From positions 21,668 through 85,667 of the forward strand of contig JAABST010000017.1 in NCBI GenBank assembly GCA_011390275.1: 64,000 nucleotides of DNA, written 5' to 3'. Below, piece by piece: positions 11,105 through 20,332 of this stretch. The notes beneath the pieces were generated by a model, which saw nothing but the letters and a program-made list of their open reading frames with translations, ran no database searches and was not told the origin of the DNA. Position 1 is the stretch's first letter. Each line of letters begins with the position of its first letter. Made by a program: the position numbers and the translations under genes. This DNA comes from Geitlerinema sp. S16 (GTDB lineage: Bacteria; Cyanobacteriota; Cyanobacteriia; Cyanobacteriales; Geitlerinemataceae).

Positions 11105-11135
11105 TAGACCTCTTGAGTGATTCAGGGTTGATGAT

Positions 11136-11191
11136 CCAAATTAATCGTTCCAAATTAATCGTTCCAGATTAATCGTTCCAGATTAATCGTT
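11136..11191. repeat. Four 14-bp tandem repeats between convergent genes
   Basis: Four exact-register 14-base units, CCAAATTAATCGTT twice then CCAGATTAATCGTT twice, fill most of the 103-base gap between the flavoprotein and the DUF928 gene. No terminator-like hairpin is obvious here. Seen directly; function unknown. Confidence 0.9.
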
Positions 11192-11207
11192 CCAAAATTA
11201 TCCAAGC

Positions 11208-12161
11208 TTACGGCGTTAGAAGCGTGAGAGGGAAAATTACAGTGATATCTTCTGGCGGGATTTCAATGATCGGCGCGTCCGCAATTTGGCGTAAATCGAG
11301 ACTCGTTTCGATGCCATATTCCGTCTGAAGATTGGCAAGCTGCGGTTCGATTAATTGTGACCAGAGGCGTTGAGCGCGATCGAGATCTGTCGAAGCGCTT
11401 GCATTTGTCATTTCCGCGATCAGCAAGTCCACCGTATCGAACCAAACGCCTCGTTCGGCATACCAAATCGCCAGATCAAGACGTTCTAGATTTTCCGGCG
11501 GATTCGCCGCTTCACTATCTTCAACAACGCGAGCAATCCAGGCACTGGGGTAGGGATCGCTCTGATCACCCGCCGTCCAGGCTGGCGTTACCGTCAGATT
11601 TTGGAAGCTCCCCCCACATTGCGGCGTAAAAGCCCACCAGTAGCTTTTGCCAGATTTCAGCGCCGCCGTATCTGCAATTTCTTCAGGTAGTTGGACGTGT
11701 AAAATGCCAGCCGTCTCCGGTAGCTTAATATCGAGTTGAACGACCACATCGCTGAGATCTTCGGTATAAATCTCAAGAGAGGCGTAGTCTGCATTCATCG
11801 GCGGCACGAAGACTGCAAAAGAGGGGCGACCGGTGACAGAATAGCCGCCACTCGCTGACGTTAGCGCGAGCATCGGTAAATCGGACTCGGCTTCGCTCGA
11901 CTGACATCCATTTCCCCGCGTCGGAGAAGGGAGCGATCGCGTCCCCGCTGGTGTTGTTTCGCGGGAGCGATCGGGCACGTCAAAGAAGATCTCGAACGGG
12001 TTGTTATCGAGGGAGCCAGGAGAGCCTTCGGTTGCCCGCGTTCCGCCAGCGTCCGTATCTAGCGGCTGAGTGGAGGGGGGTGGGGTAAACTGCGCGAGGG
12101 CAGGCGTGCCAAGAAGTAGGGGAGTAATGAGGAGCGGAAAAAATCGGGACGTAATCATCAT
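11208..12161 (-). CDS. DUF928 family exported protein
   Basis: A cyanobacterial family of unknown function often encoded with CHASE2 or TPR signalling proteins. The start used is the first ATG of MMITSRFF; an in-frame TTG lies 21 bases upstream. A signal peptide is evident (FFPLLITPLLLGTPALAQF, cleavage likely after ALA). The family core includes LALTSASGGYSVTGRPSFAV, ASLEIYTED, YWWAFTPQCGGS and WYAERGVWFDTVDLL. The middle region has a disordered Pro/Thr/Arg linker. It probably acts in the periplasm or outer membrane. No catalytic residues are recognisable, and no signalling partner gene is adjacent. Confidence 0.78.
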   Translation of the reverse strand: MMITSRFFPLLITPLLLGTPALAQFTPPPSTQPLDTDAGGTRATEGSPGSLDNNPFEIFFDVPDRSRETTPAGTRSLPSPTRGNGCQSSEAESDLPMLALTSASGGYSVTGRPSFAVFVPPMNADYASLEIYTEDLSDVVVQLDIKLPETAGILHVQLPEEIADTAALKSGKSYWWAFTPQCGGSFQNLTVTPAWTAGDQSDPYPSAWIARVVEDSEAANPPENLERLDLAIWYAERGVWFDTVDLLIAEMTNASASTDLDRAQRLWSQLIEPQLANLQTEYGIETSLDLRQIADAPIIEIPPEDITVIFPLTLLTP

Positions 12162-12569
12162 GCAATACCCACTGAATGGCAAAACGGTATCTCGCCGAAC
12201 TTGACAAGCTTTGAGAGGGATCAGGATTTACGCAAAATGTCGAGAGTCGTAGGGGCATTATGGCAATGCGCCCAAGATATCGTGCGCTTTGAGCCGATTA
12301 ATGCGTCCGTTCTGTGGATGAACGCTGCATCACAGCGCTGGTCTCACTCGACGGAAGTGCTTCCCATCAGGACTTCCAACCTGTTTTGCGTCAGTCCTAT
12401 TTGCGTCAGTCCTGCCCATAAAGCTACAGTACTCGCTGCGGATTTTTCGAGCTAGCTTTCTGAGGCATGGAGAATGATGAGTGCGATCGCGAGTCCGTCG
12501 ATAATATGACGCTTTCGTTTGCTTGAAAGTTGCTATCGTCCATCGGCGTAACCATGACGTAACCGAAAC
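12162..12569. other. Intergenic region between DUF928 and ftsY
   Basis: No convincing gene. A degenerate palindrome (about 12250-12274, GTAGGGGCA...GCCC) resembles common cyanobacterial intergenic repeats. A 14-base direct repeat, TTGCGTCAGTCCTA-like, occurs twice at about 12394-12419. The promoter of the DUF928 gene should lie at its left end. Confidence 0.4.
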
Positions 12570-14285
12570 TTAACCGTCTAATAATGCTTCGACAAACTCA
12601 TAGCTCGAAAACGGGCGCAAATCTTCAATACCTTCACCCGCTCCGATGAAGCGAATCGGAAGTCCGAGCTGGCGGACAACGGCCAGGGCGACCCCGCCGC
12701 GTGCGCTGCCATCGAGCTTGGTCAGCACGACCCCACTTAGTTGCGCGGCTTCGGCGAAGACTTCGGCTTGACGCAAACCGTTTTGACCGAGGGTTGCATC
12801 GAGGACGAGGAGCGATTCGATGCGAGCGTTAGGGGCTTTGGTGTTGATGATGCGACGCATTTTGCTCAGTTCGTCCATCAGGTTTTTCTTGTTCTGCAAG
12901 CGCCCTGCGGTATCGATCAGGAGCAAATTCACCTTGCGAGCTTTGGCCGCTTCGATCGCATCGAACACGACCGACGCCGGGTCGGTATTTTGCCCCGGAT
13001 TGGCGATTACGTCGGTTTGGGTGCGTTCGCCCCAGATTTTGACCTGTTCGACTGCTGCCGCTCGGAAGGTATCCGCCGCCGCGATCAGGCAGTCATAGCC
13101 GGAGGATTTCGCGAGGTGGGTGAGTTTGCCGATCGTCGTGGTTTTGCCCGCGCCGTTAACGCCCGTCATCATCCAGATGTTGAGCATGTCGGGGACGGGG
13201 GAAAAGTCGCGATCGTAATTCCGCTCGAAGGGTTGTTCGAGCATGTCACGCAGGACTTGTTTGAGGTAGGCGATCGCCTCGTCTGGCGGTAAGGTTTCCT
13301 CGCGCATTTTGGCTTGAAGCGCTTCGACGATCGCGTCGGTGGCATCGACGCCCACATCCGCCTGGAGCAGCAGCGCCTCGATTTCCGTGACCGCGTCTTC
13401 GTTGAGGGGGCCTTGACCGACGATCGATTTAAGCTGATTGACCAGGCCGATTCGGGTTTTACCTAAACCGCTGCGAAGCTTGGTCAGCCATTCGATTTCT
13501 TCAACCGAAATATCATCGGCGCTCCGACCCTGAGCCGCGAGCACTTCCGCTGACCAGATAAAGTCTTCATCGAGTTCGATCTCGCCGGATACGCCGCCAC
13601 GATCGGGCAGTTGCTCGAAGGCGTCCGAGGTCTTGATCGCGGTTTCTTGCAGGCGTTCGAGTCGCGCTTCGCGTTCGGCGGCGGCTCGCATCCAGGCGGG
13701 TGTGCTGGGCGGTTCGGGTTCCGGCTCCGGTTCCGGCTCCGGTGCGGTTGTGATGGTCTTCGTCGGAACCGCTGGAGGATTGACTGGCGTGGGCGCGATC
13801 GGGGCAGAAACGTTCTCAGGATCAGATGCCGTATCAGACGCCGTATCAGACGCCGCAATGGGTTCGGCCTCTGTAACGTCTTCTGCGATGTCTTCTGCAA
13901 CGTCTACGGAATCTGTGGCAGCGTCGGTGGCGCTGGGTTCAGCTTCGGCGATCGTTGTGGGTTCCGGTTCCGGTTCGTTCTCGATCGGGTCTGTTTCGCC
14001 CGTTTTTACCGGCTCATCTGTTACCGTTTCTTCCGGAGTTTGGCGCTGTTGAATATTCTGAAATGCGGCTTTCGCCCATTCCAAATATACATCGCTACTC
14101 GGGGTCGCCGTTTCGCTGGCCGCGCTTAGATCCGCGTCCTCGGTTTCAATCGCTGCCATACTGACATCCGTGCTTGTCTCCGCATCCGTTTCGCTGGCAG
14201 CTTCATCCGTTGGAGTCACTTCGGCGACACCCTCTGCCGGAGTTGCATCCTCATCGAATTTACGGCGAAACCAGTTAAAAACCAT
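12570..14285 (-). CDS. ftsY: Signal recognition particle receptor FtsY
   Basis: The membrane-associated SRP receptor GTPase delivers ribosome-nascent chain complexes to the Sec and YidC machinery. The C-terminal NG domain (about residues 260-571) carries G1 GVNGAGKTTTIGKL (about 376), DTFRAAAVEQ, DTAGRLQNKK, TKLDGSARGG and the closing GEGIEDLRPF. The acidic N-terminal A domain is very long (about 250 residues). It includes a Glu-Pro dipeptide run, three ASDTASD-type repeats and DVAEDIAEDV repeats, making the protein 571 residues against about 500 in Escherichia coli. The conserved MVFNWFRRKF start supports this ATG. nusB lies about 100 bases upstream on the same strand, so co-transcription is possible. 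Confidence 0.96.
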   Translation of the reverse strand: MVFNWFRRKFDEDATPAEGVAEVTPTDEAASETDAETSTDVSMAAIETEDADLSAASETATPSSDVYLEWAKAAFQNIQQRQTPEETVTDEPVKTGETDPIENEPEPEPTTIAEAEPSATDAATDSVDVAEDIAEDVTEAEPIAASDTASDTASDPENVSAPIAPTPVNPPAVPTKTITTAPEPEPEPEPEPPSTPAWMRAAAEREARLERLQETAIKTSDAFEQLPDRGGVSGEIELDEDFIWSAEVLAAQGRSADDISVEEIEWLTKLRSGLGKTRIGLVNQLKSIVGQGPLNEDAVTEIEALLLQADVGVDATDAIVEALQAKMREETLPPDEAIAYLKQVLRDMLEQPFERNYDRDFSPVPDMLNIWMMTGVNGAGKTTTIGKLTHLAKSSGYDCLIAAADTFRAAAVEQVKIWGERTQTDVIANPGQNTDPASVVFDAIEAAKARKVNLLLIDTAGRLQNKKNLMDELSKMRRIINTKAPNARIESLLVLDATLGQNGLRQAEVFAEAAQLSGVVLTKLDGSARGGVALAVVRQLGLPIRFIGAGEGIEDLRPFSSYEFVEALLDG

Positions 14286-14389
14286 GACGTTGGGGAATGG
14301 GGGAATGAGCAGGAACGAGCAATCGGGCGATCGATTAAAACGATCAATAAGGCGATCGACAAATCATTAGATTCGGAAAACGATGCCGC

Positions 14390-15034
14390 TTAGGACAGCG
14401 CCGGGGTCTCCGCGTCGGTATCATCGTCACGCAGATCGAGCGCTCGACGCAGTACGCCATTGACGAAGCGGTGAGCATCTTCGCTGCTGTAGCGTTTTAC
14501 CAACTCGACGGCTTCATTGACGACGACGCGCTCGGGTGTGCCGAGATATTCGATTTCCGCGATCGCCAAGCGTAAAACATCGCGATCGATATGCGGCAAG
14601 CGTTCGAGCTGCCAATCGACCAGTGCTTCGGTCAGTTGAGCGTCGATCTCGTCGCGTCGCTGGCACACCGTCGTCAGGATTTCCAGGGCATAGCGTCGGA
14701 CTTCTTCCTGGCTGGCAAGCTGGACAAATTCCGGCAATTCTAGCGCCATACCCACTTGCTCGATCGCCTTGTGGGTCAGCTCGATCGACTCAGACACCAT
14801 GACACGAGCGGTTTTCAGATCGCTCGCCTGGTGTTCACTGCTCGTAAGGCGATCGTACCCTTGTTTGAGTTCAGAGCTAGCATTTTCTAGCGCTTCGTGC
14901 GCTTCAGCGGTCATCGCTCGCACGGCGGCAACCACCACGTCACTAAGCTGCTTCTCCGAGAGTTTGTCAACTTTTTTCGGGAGCTGGCTCAAGCTGAGGA
15001 GGGCGAGTTCGCGAGCGATGCGTCGGGGTTGCAT
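14390..15034 (-). CDS. nusB: Transcription antitermination protein NusB
   Basis: NusB joins NusE (S10) in rRNA antitermination complexes. At 214 residues it has the longer cyanobacterial form. It starts MQPRRIARELALLSLSQLPK, the RNA-binding arginine-rich segment, and the all-helical core ends with RDVLRLAIAEIEYL, RVVVNEAVELVKRYSSED and FVNGVLRRAL. An extra helical region (about residues 40-115) sits between the two halves, as in other cyanobacterial NusB. It is upstream of ftsY on the same strand with a gap of about 104 bases, so the two may form a small operon. Confidence 0.93.
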   Translation of the reverse strand: MQPRRIARELALLSLSQLPKKVDKLSEKQLSDVVVAAVRAMTAEAHEALENASSELKQGYDRLTSSEHQASDLKTARVMVSESIELTHKAIEQVGMALELPEFVQLASQEEVRRYALEILTTVCQRRDEIDAQLTEALVDWQLERLPHIDRDVLRLAIAEIEYLGTPERVVVNEAVELVKRYSSEDAHRFVNGVLRRALDLRDDDTDAETPALS

Positions 15035-15238
15035 GAATGGGGGTCTATGGGGGCTATGTTCCGTCCGAACATTCTACGATGTTGCGGGTTGGGTCGATCC
15101 GAATTGCAGCGATCGGGGCATGGTTTACCTCACGATGCTGCTGCATTGCGATAAATCTCGCTCGCTTGCCGCAATTTGCCAGCCTGCCGCGTGACGATCG
15201 ATCATCTTTCCCTCTTCCGAACATTTTAAAGCTCTCCC

Positions 15239-16216
15239 ATGATGCGCACGATTTTGGCTGCGATTAAACCCTATTTGCGCTGGGTGATTATCGGTTTAAC
15301 GCTCTGTTTTATCTTGGCGGCTCTGCGTGGTGGCTGGTCAGAGGTGGTGCAATTGCGCTTACGATCGCAGGGTCTACAGTTCCTGACGATCGGCTTTGGG
15401 GTGACGCTACTCGCTCACGTGTGGTCGGGTTGGGTTTGGGGCTGGATTTTGCGTGATCTCGATCAGTCTGTAACAACACGCTGGGCGATCGGCGCATTTT
15501 TAAAAACCAACATCGCAAAATATCTTCCGGGCAATATCTGGCATTTTGTGGGTCGTGTGCGTGCTGCGATACAGCGGGATATCCCCCTGACGATCGCCGT
15601 GCTGAGTGTGGCGATCGAGGCGTTATGTATGGCGGCGGCGGCGGCGGTCTTGGCGATCGCGGTGCTGCCATTTCCGGGCGTGATCGGTTTGGGATTAATC
15701 GCGATCGCGATCGGCGTCCATCCCCGCTGTTTTAATCCGATCGTCACCCGGTTCGCGGCGGGAAAAACGAGCCAATTCGAGCGCATTCAGCACCAACAGT
15801 CCGACGACGTATTAAACACATCAAACGTAAACGAATTAAGCGACTTAAACGATTCCTCACACTCCCCGCCGATCGGGCTTCAGCGCTACCCCTGGCGACC
15901 CCTCCTCGGTGAACTGGGTTTCGTCATCCTGCGCGGTCTCGGATTTCTCGCCGTTTGGCTCGCGTTGGCTCCGATCGGCGGAGACGATTGGCCACGTTTG
16001 ATCGGCGGCTTTAGCTTTGCCTGGTTGCTGGGTCTGGTCGTTCCGGGCGCACCGGGCGGGATCGGCGTTTTTGAGGCGACGGCACTCTCGATCTGGTCGG
16101 CTCATTTTCCCACAGGCATTATTCTCGGGGCGATCGCCCTTTACCGTCTGATCAGCGTTGCCACCGAAGCTTTGGGAGCTGCGCTAGCGATTGGCATTGA
16201 GTCCGCATGTAAGTAG
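15239..16216 (+). CDS. Polytopic membrane protein, UPF0104 / lysylphosphatidylglycerol synthase TM-like family
   Basis: A 325-residue inner-membrane protein with about seven to eight hydrophobic segments, for example VIIGLTLCFILAALRGG, FLTIGFGVTLLAHVWSG and LSVAIEALCMAAAAAVLAI. Family signatures include KTNIAKYLPGNIWHFVGRV and the C-terminal GLVVPGAPGGIGVFEA. Members include flippase-like domains of MprF and related lipid proteins. A polar Asn/Ser-rich loop (about residues 185-208, NTSNVNELSDLND) encoded by degenerate short repeats is inserted between membrane segments. Two adjacent ATGs can start it. The biochemical role is unknown. Confidence 0.82.
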   Translation: MMRTILAAIKPYLRWVIIGLTLCFILAALRGGWSEVVQLRLRSQGLQFLTIGFGVTLLAHVWSGWVWGWILRDLDQSVTTRWAIGAFLKTNIAKYLPGNIWHFVGRVRAAIQRDIPLTIAVLSVAIEALCMAAAAAVLAIAVLPFPGVIGLGLIAIAIGVHPRCFNPIVTRFAAGKTSQFERIQHQQSDDVLNTSNVNELSDLNDSSHSPPIGLQRYPWRPLLGELGFVILRGLGFLAVWLALAPIGGDDWPRLIGGFSFAWLLGLVVPGAPGGIGVFEATALSIWSAHFPTGIILGAIALYRLISVATEALGAALAIGIESACK

Positions 16217-16387
16217 ATACTTAATAGAGACTTACAGTATAGGTTTGCGCGTAAACTAGTAGTTGTGGCGGTGTCTTGCACTGCATAGAATTGCGAGGCC
16301 GCGTCGTTATACCGCTGTGTCATTTCGCAGGGTTTTGCACCGTGCCGAGGGTGCATCGAGATCGCGTCAATCCCTACTAGAGCTCTC

Positions 16388-16810
16388 GTGATTGTTTTTT
16401 CTCTGCTCCACCCCAACCAAGCTAAACCAATCAAAACCTGGACGTTTGAGGTCTGCGATGTCCTGCGCGTCGGTCGTGCCAGCAATAGCGATATCGTGCT
16501 GCACAGCTCGATCGTCTCGCGCCGCCACCTGGAATTATGGAATCATGAAACCCACTGGGAACTGATTAATTTTGGGGCGAATGGTACATACGTCGATGGC
16601 AAGCTGGTTGAACAGGTGACGATTCAAGGTGAAATTACGATTCGCCTCGGTTCAGCGGGGCCTCGTTTACAAATTCGCTGTGAACCCACGCCTCGCATTC
16701 AGTCGGATCGATCGCCCCTCGAAGGTCAAGCGCTGCCCAAAACCTCTCTGATCAAGTCCGACTACGATCCCGACCGCGATGATGAGATCGCCGACTTTGG
16801 CGATGTCTGA
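16388..16810 (+). CDS. FHA domain protein
   Basis: A single forkhead-associated phosphothreonine-binding domain covers residues about 5-100 of 140. The key loop residues are present: LRVGRASNSDIVL, SSIVSRRHLELW and NFGANGTYVDGKLV. A short polar C-terminal tail follows, rich in Asp/Arg. The start is GTG; no better upstream codon is in frame. FHA proteins of this kind usually read Ser/Thr-kinase output or scaffold secretion and cell-wall machinery. Neither a kinase nor a phosphatase gene is adjacent, so the partner is unknown. Confidence 0.88.
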   Translation: MIVFSLLHPNQAKPIKTWTFEVCDVLRVGRASNSDIVLHSSIVSRRHLELWNHETHWELINFGANGTYVDGKLVEQVTIQGEITIRLGSAGPRLQIRCEPTPRIQSDRSPLEGQALPKTSLIKSDYDPDRDDEIADFGDV

Positions 16811-16951
16811 AGCCGGAACACAAGGGCGCCGATCGCCGATTCATTGCCGATCCAGGCGTTTTCAATAATCACGTTCAAGTGATCACAGTCTGCATCCGTC
16901 CTGATGGACTTGTTCCCATCCCGCCGAAGATCCACCGGCAGTTTGATCGCC

Positions 16952-17800
16952 ATGACCGACCTAACCGACAATCTCAAGACCAATCGCGAATGGTGGGTGC
17001 AGCAATGGCTCGACCTTCTCGATAAATATCGCTTTAAAAAGCGTCTCGAACGGGGTCGCAACTATGCCCGCCAAGGCAACGTCCTCAGCATTGAATTTCG
17101 ATCGCGCAAAGTGATCGCCCGCGTCCAGGGCAGCGAAACGCAACCTTACAAAATTTCGCTGTGGCTCGATACCTTTAGCGATGACGATTGGAACTTCGTC
17201 TTTGATACCCTCAGCGAGCGAGCTATTTTCTCGGCCAAGCTGCTCGCGGGCGAAATGCCAACCAACATCGAAGATATTTTCGCGGCGAATGGTTTGCGCC
17301 TGTTTCCGTTTAGCCTGCCGGAAATTGCGTCGCGCTGTAGCTGCCCGGATAAGGCGAATCCCTGTAAGCATGTGATCGCGGTTTATCATTTGCTCGGCGA
17401 TCGCTTTGCTGATGATCCCTTTCTGCTGTTTCAGCTCCGGGGTCGCAGCAAGCCTGAGGCGATCGCCGCCTTGCGATCGCGACGTGGCACAGCGACAACC
17501 ACCAGTGAGACGACGATCGAACCGGGCGAAAGCGCAGCGATCCCGCAAGCGACCCTGGATCTCAGCTCGTTTTGGAGCTACGACAAACCTCTCGATCCGT
17601 CCTTAATTGCGATCGTTCCTAGCTCAGAAAATGCCGTCCTCGACATTCTTGGCGCGATGCCCCTCGCCGGTGGCCGTCACAGCATCCGCCCGACGGATAT
17701 TGCCGCCCTCGAAGCGTTTCTCAAGCAAGTCTATGCGACCGCTCGCGATCGTGCCGTGGTCACCGCCATGCAGTTGGATGACGACGACTCAGCTTCATAA
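16952..17800 (+). CDS. SWIM zinc-finger domain protein
   Basis: A 282-residue protein from the ATG chosen here (MTDLTDNLK); another in-frame ATG lies 48 bases upstream, but the family normally begins close to the REWWVQQWLDLLDKYRFKKR motif. The SWIM zinc site CxCx6CxH is seen as CSCPDKANPCKH (C129, C131, C138, H140), followed by HVIAVYHLLGDRFADDPFLL. The N-terminal half resembles cyanobacterial SWIM proteins linked in other genomes to SNF2 helicases. None is present here. Nucleic-acid or protein binding is the expected role. It runs tail to tail with cpcF, 13 bases apart. Confidence 0.85.
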   Translation: MTDLTDNLKTNREWWVQQWLDLLDKYRFKKRLERGRNYARQGNVLSIEFRSRKVIARVQGSETQPYKISLWLDTFSDDDWNFVFDTLSERAIFSAKLLAGEMPTNIEDIFAANGLRLFPFSLPEIASRCSCPDKANPCKHVIAVYHLLGDRFADDPFLLFQLRGRSKPEAIAALRSRRGTATTTSETTIEPGESAAIPQATLDLSSFWSYDKPLDPSLIAIVPSSENAVLDILGAMPLAGGRHSIRPTDIAALEAFLKQVYATARDRAVVTAMQLDDDDSAS

Positions 17801-17813
17801 TCCATGCCGATCA

Positions 17814-18539
17814 TCAACCCAACTCAGGATCAATAGACTGAGCGCTCTCCAGTTGAGCGTTCTCCAGTTGGGTTAACGCCAAGATGGCCCGCGCACGAAC
17901 GGCGGCCTCTGCGTCATCGTGACGCCGTCCCGCTAGCTCATTCAGCACGCGATCGCGCAGATCGATCGCCGACGCGCTGGGAAACTCCGCCAAACTGTGC
18001 GCCACGCCCTGAAGCCCCACCACTGAGGCATACCGCACCACCCATTCATCATCCCTTGCCGTTTGCGCCAGCGCTTCGACAATGCGCGATCGCAACTCAT
18101 CGAGATCCGCCGCCGCCACATGCTGCCACTGCAACGACCCGACCCCCTTCGCCGCCGCCCGTCGCACACTCAACGAAAAATCGACCATCGCCTCTAACAG
18201 TGCCTCGATCGCCCGAGGATCGCCAATTTGCGACAGCGCCCGCATCGCCCAAGCTCGCGCCCCATAGTTATAGCCGTCGAGCAAATCCAACAGTGGCAAC
18301 ACCGACGGCTCACCGATCGCGACAAGTCCATCCACCGCCGCGACCGCCGCACCGGGATTGTTGTAGCGCAACACCTCGATCAGCTTGACGATCGCCGCCG
18401 TCGATCGCGTTGCTGCCAGCGCCACCACAGCCCGGATCACACCGATGGACGAGTCGGCAGCATCGAGATCCGCGAGCAATTGGTCAATATTCGGCGTTGG
18501 ATGGGTGTTGCTGGAGTCGATCAAAGTCGTCACGATCAC
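17814..18539 (-). CDS. cpcF: Phycocyanobilin lyase subunit CpcF (HEAT repeats)
   Basis: CpcE and CpcF together attach phycocyanobilin to Cys84 of the phycocyanin alpha subunit. This 241-residue protein is built of HEAT-like repeats: VIRAVVALAATRSTAAIVKL, PGAAVAAVDGLVAIGEPSVL, ARAWAMRALSQIGDPRAIEA and a YVVRYASVVGLQ-like unit further on. Length and order fit CpcF. It lies 61 bases downstream of cpcE on the same strand, at the end of the cpc cluster. It could in principle be a PecF-type isomerase-lyase, but no pecBA genes are present and the apoproteins here are CpcB/CpcA. Confidence 0.87.
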   Translation of the reverse strand: MIVTTLIDSSNTHPTPNIDQLLADLDAADSSIGVIRAVVALAATRSTAAIVKLIEVLRYNNPGAAVAAVDGLVAIGEPSVLPLLDLLDGYNYGARAWAMRALSQIGDPRAIEALLEAMVDFSLSVRRAAAKGVGSLQWQHVAAADLDELRSRIVEALAQTARDDEWVVRYASVVGLQGVAHSLAEFPSASAIDLRDRVLNELAGRRHDDAEAAVRARAILALTQLENAQLESAQSIDPELG

Positions 18540-18600
18540 AAAGGTTGAAAGATTGGGAGTGAATGAAGTTTTGAATGAAGTTTGAACTTAAGGACGAGGC

Positions 18601-19458
18601 TTACAACAAATCGTCCATCAACTGCAAAACTGTGATGGTCTGATCCGTGAGCGGTTCACTCATGGTCTGACCCTGTGTATCCTGGATTGTCCATTCCAAA
18701 ATGCCCTTGAGTGAAATCAGTTTTAGGCTGTTTTCTGCCAGGGTTTCAGCCACCGGACGCGCCGCCGGGTAATAGCCGATCGCGCCGATATCCATCAGTG
18801 CTGATCGGCGTAACTGTAACTCTCGACCCTGGAGCGCTTGCACCAAAACCTCCGCATAGCGATCATCGCCGGTTAGTTGGTACATCGCCCGGTGTGCCGA
18901 GTAGGAAATCCGCGCGGTTTCATGGTGACAAAATGGCTCGATCTCTGCGATCGCCATCGTCGCCCCTAACGCGCCCAGTGCTTCGAGAATGGCATCGTAG
19001 GGCTGTACCAGGTGGGGTTTACCCGGTATGGCGATCGCCGCTGCGACACCACCGGCCAGCAGCGCCACCAGTGGCGCGATCGCTCGCTGATCTCCCAGCG
19101 CTTCGAGCGCCTGCGCCGCCGACTCCCGCACGTAATAATCATCACAGGCCAAACAGCCAATCAGCGGCTCCACTGCCTCGCTATAACCGAGCTTTCCTAA
19201 TGCCTTTGCGGCATTGCGCCGTAACGGATAGCCACCATCGGGCGATCGATCCGTTTCATCCGTCAGCGCTTCAATCAAAGCGGTTCGCGCCGCCTCGTCG
19301 GTAACGCCCTGATTACCAATCCACCAGGCCGCATAGTAGCGCTTGCTGGTGTCCTCTGTTTGTTGTAAATCGGCGATCGCGATCGCAGGCGTTAATTGGC
19401 GCGGCTGGTTTGCACTATTCGCACTATTCACATTAGCAGCAGAATCAGAGGCAGGCAT
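18601..19458 (-). CDS. cpcE: Phycocyanobilin lyase subunit CpcE (HEAT repeats)
   Basis: The partner of CpcF in chromophorylating CpcA at Cys84. The 285-residue sequence has the CpcE hallmark RYYAAWWIGNQGV near residue 40, then PLRRNAAKALGKLGYSEAVE and YYVRESAAQALEALGDQRAI, with a C-terminal lyase-type ending (LISLKGILEWTIQD). The first 25 residues are low-complexity (NVNSANSANQ) and not part of the family core. It is the first gene after the hairpin that follows cpcA, so transcription probably depends on read-through from the phycocyanin promoter, giving far less lyase than apoprotein. Confidence 0.9.
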   Translation of the reverse strand: MPASDSAANVNSANSANQPRQLTPAIAIADLQQTEDTSKRYYAAWWIGNQGVTDEAARTALIEALTDETDRSPDGGYPLRRNAAKALGKLGYSEAVEPLIGCLACDDYYVRESAAQALEALGDQRAIAPLVALLAGGVAAAIAIPGKPHLVQPYDAILEALGALGATMAIAEIEPFCHHETARISYSAHRAMYQLTGDDRYAEVLVQALQGRELQLRRSALMDIGAIGYYPAARPVAETLAENSLKLISLKGILEWTIQDTQGQTMSEPLTDQTITVLQLMDDLL

Positions 19459-19551
19459 GAACGAAAAAGCAGAGAACTATTACAACGACACTAGAGACCA
19501 AACATCGGTTCAGTGCCATATCAGCACATTTCCACGACGGCAGGATACCCA

Positions 19552-19620
19552 TAAAAATATCGCCCGAAAGGATAAACAAGACAAACACAACGGCTAACCT
19601 TGCTTACCCTTCCGGGCGAT
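19552..19620 (-). terminator. Attenuating terminator between cpcA and cpcE
   Basis: On the minus strand, arms 19620-19613 and 19566-19559 (ATCGCCCG/CGGGCGAT) pair. After one mismatch a further four base pairs form, with a loop of about 36 bases. An ATATTTTTAT tract follows directly. This is a plausible rho-independent terminator just after cpcA that would limit expression of cpcE and cpcF. Confidence 0.65.
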
Positions 19621-19654
19621 CAGTTGAAAGAGATCGTTTAGACCTCAGTCAAAA

Positions 19655-20143
19655 CTAGCTCAACGCGTTGATCGCGTAGTCGAGGTAGTTGTTGGTTTGC
19701 ACACCAGCGTCACCGCTCAGGCCGTGGTTAGCTTTGATGTACTTCAGAGCTTCGACGTACCAGCTAGGAGACAGGTCGAAGGTGCTGTTGATTTCAGCAA
19801 TACCTGCAATCAGGTACTCGTCCATGGGGCCTGTGCCACCAGCAACGAGGCAGTAGGTAACCATGCGGAGGTAGTAACCGATGTCACGAGCGCATTTGTC
19901 TTTACCGCGTTGGTCAGCAGCGAAGTTAGCACCTTGCATTTGCGTGGTGTAAGGGAACTTGCTGTAAACCGCTTGAGCTGCACCGTTAACCAGCGAATCA
20001 GCGTTTTGCGTCAGCGTTTTTGCTGCGGTCAGAGCATCGTTTGCACGAGCGAAGCGACCAAAAGCCGATTGGATTTCGGTGTTGCTCAGAAAGCGACCTT
20101 GAGAATCAGCAGCCGATACTGCTTCGGTTAGCGGGGTTTTCAT
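19655..20143 (-). CDS. cpcA: C-phycocyanin alpha subunit
   Basis: Light-harvesting biliprotein of phycobilisome rods; alpha-beta monomers form trimers and hexamers. The 162-residue length is exact for CpcA, starting [19 protein letters not shown]. The chromophore cysteine is Cys84 in [17 protein letters not shown], attached by CpcE/F. The start was chosen by family alignment and an AAGGAG site 11 bases upstream (20155-20160); an upstream in-frame Met adds 16 residues that do not belong to the family. It follows cpcB by 189 bases and is co-transcribed with it. The thylakoid surface is its site of action. Confidence 0.98.
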   Translation of the reverse strand: MKTPLTEAVSAADSQGRFLSNTEIQSAFGRFARANDALTAAKTLTQNADSLVNGAAQAVYSKFPYTTQMQGANFAADQRGKDKCARDIGYYLRMVTYCLVAGGTGPMDEYLIAGIAEINSTFDLSPSWYVEALKYIKANHGLSGDAGVQTNNYLDYAINALS

Positions 20144-20332
20144 TGTTGGAATATCTCCTTGATGTTTTACAGAAACGCAATCAGGAAGCAAAAAGGCTTC
20201 ATGATGGTTTCAACGTCTTGAAAGCAATACTTAAACGGATTGCGAAGCTTTAAACGAGAAATAAGGTCTCGATTAAAGTGAACTTATCAACGATGGAACG
20301 CGGGTTTATCTGCGACTCACCGATCTAAGGTC

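Noticed and set aside
17814..19458. Reading the two HEAT proteins as PecE/PecF
   Set aside because: The neighbouring apoproteins are CpcB and CpcA with the usual cysteines, and no pecBA genes are present.
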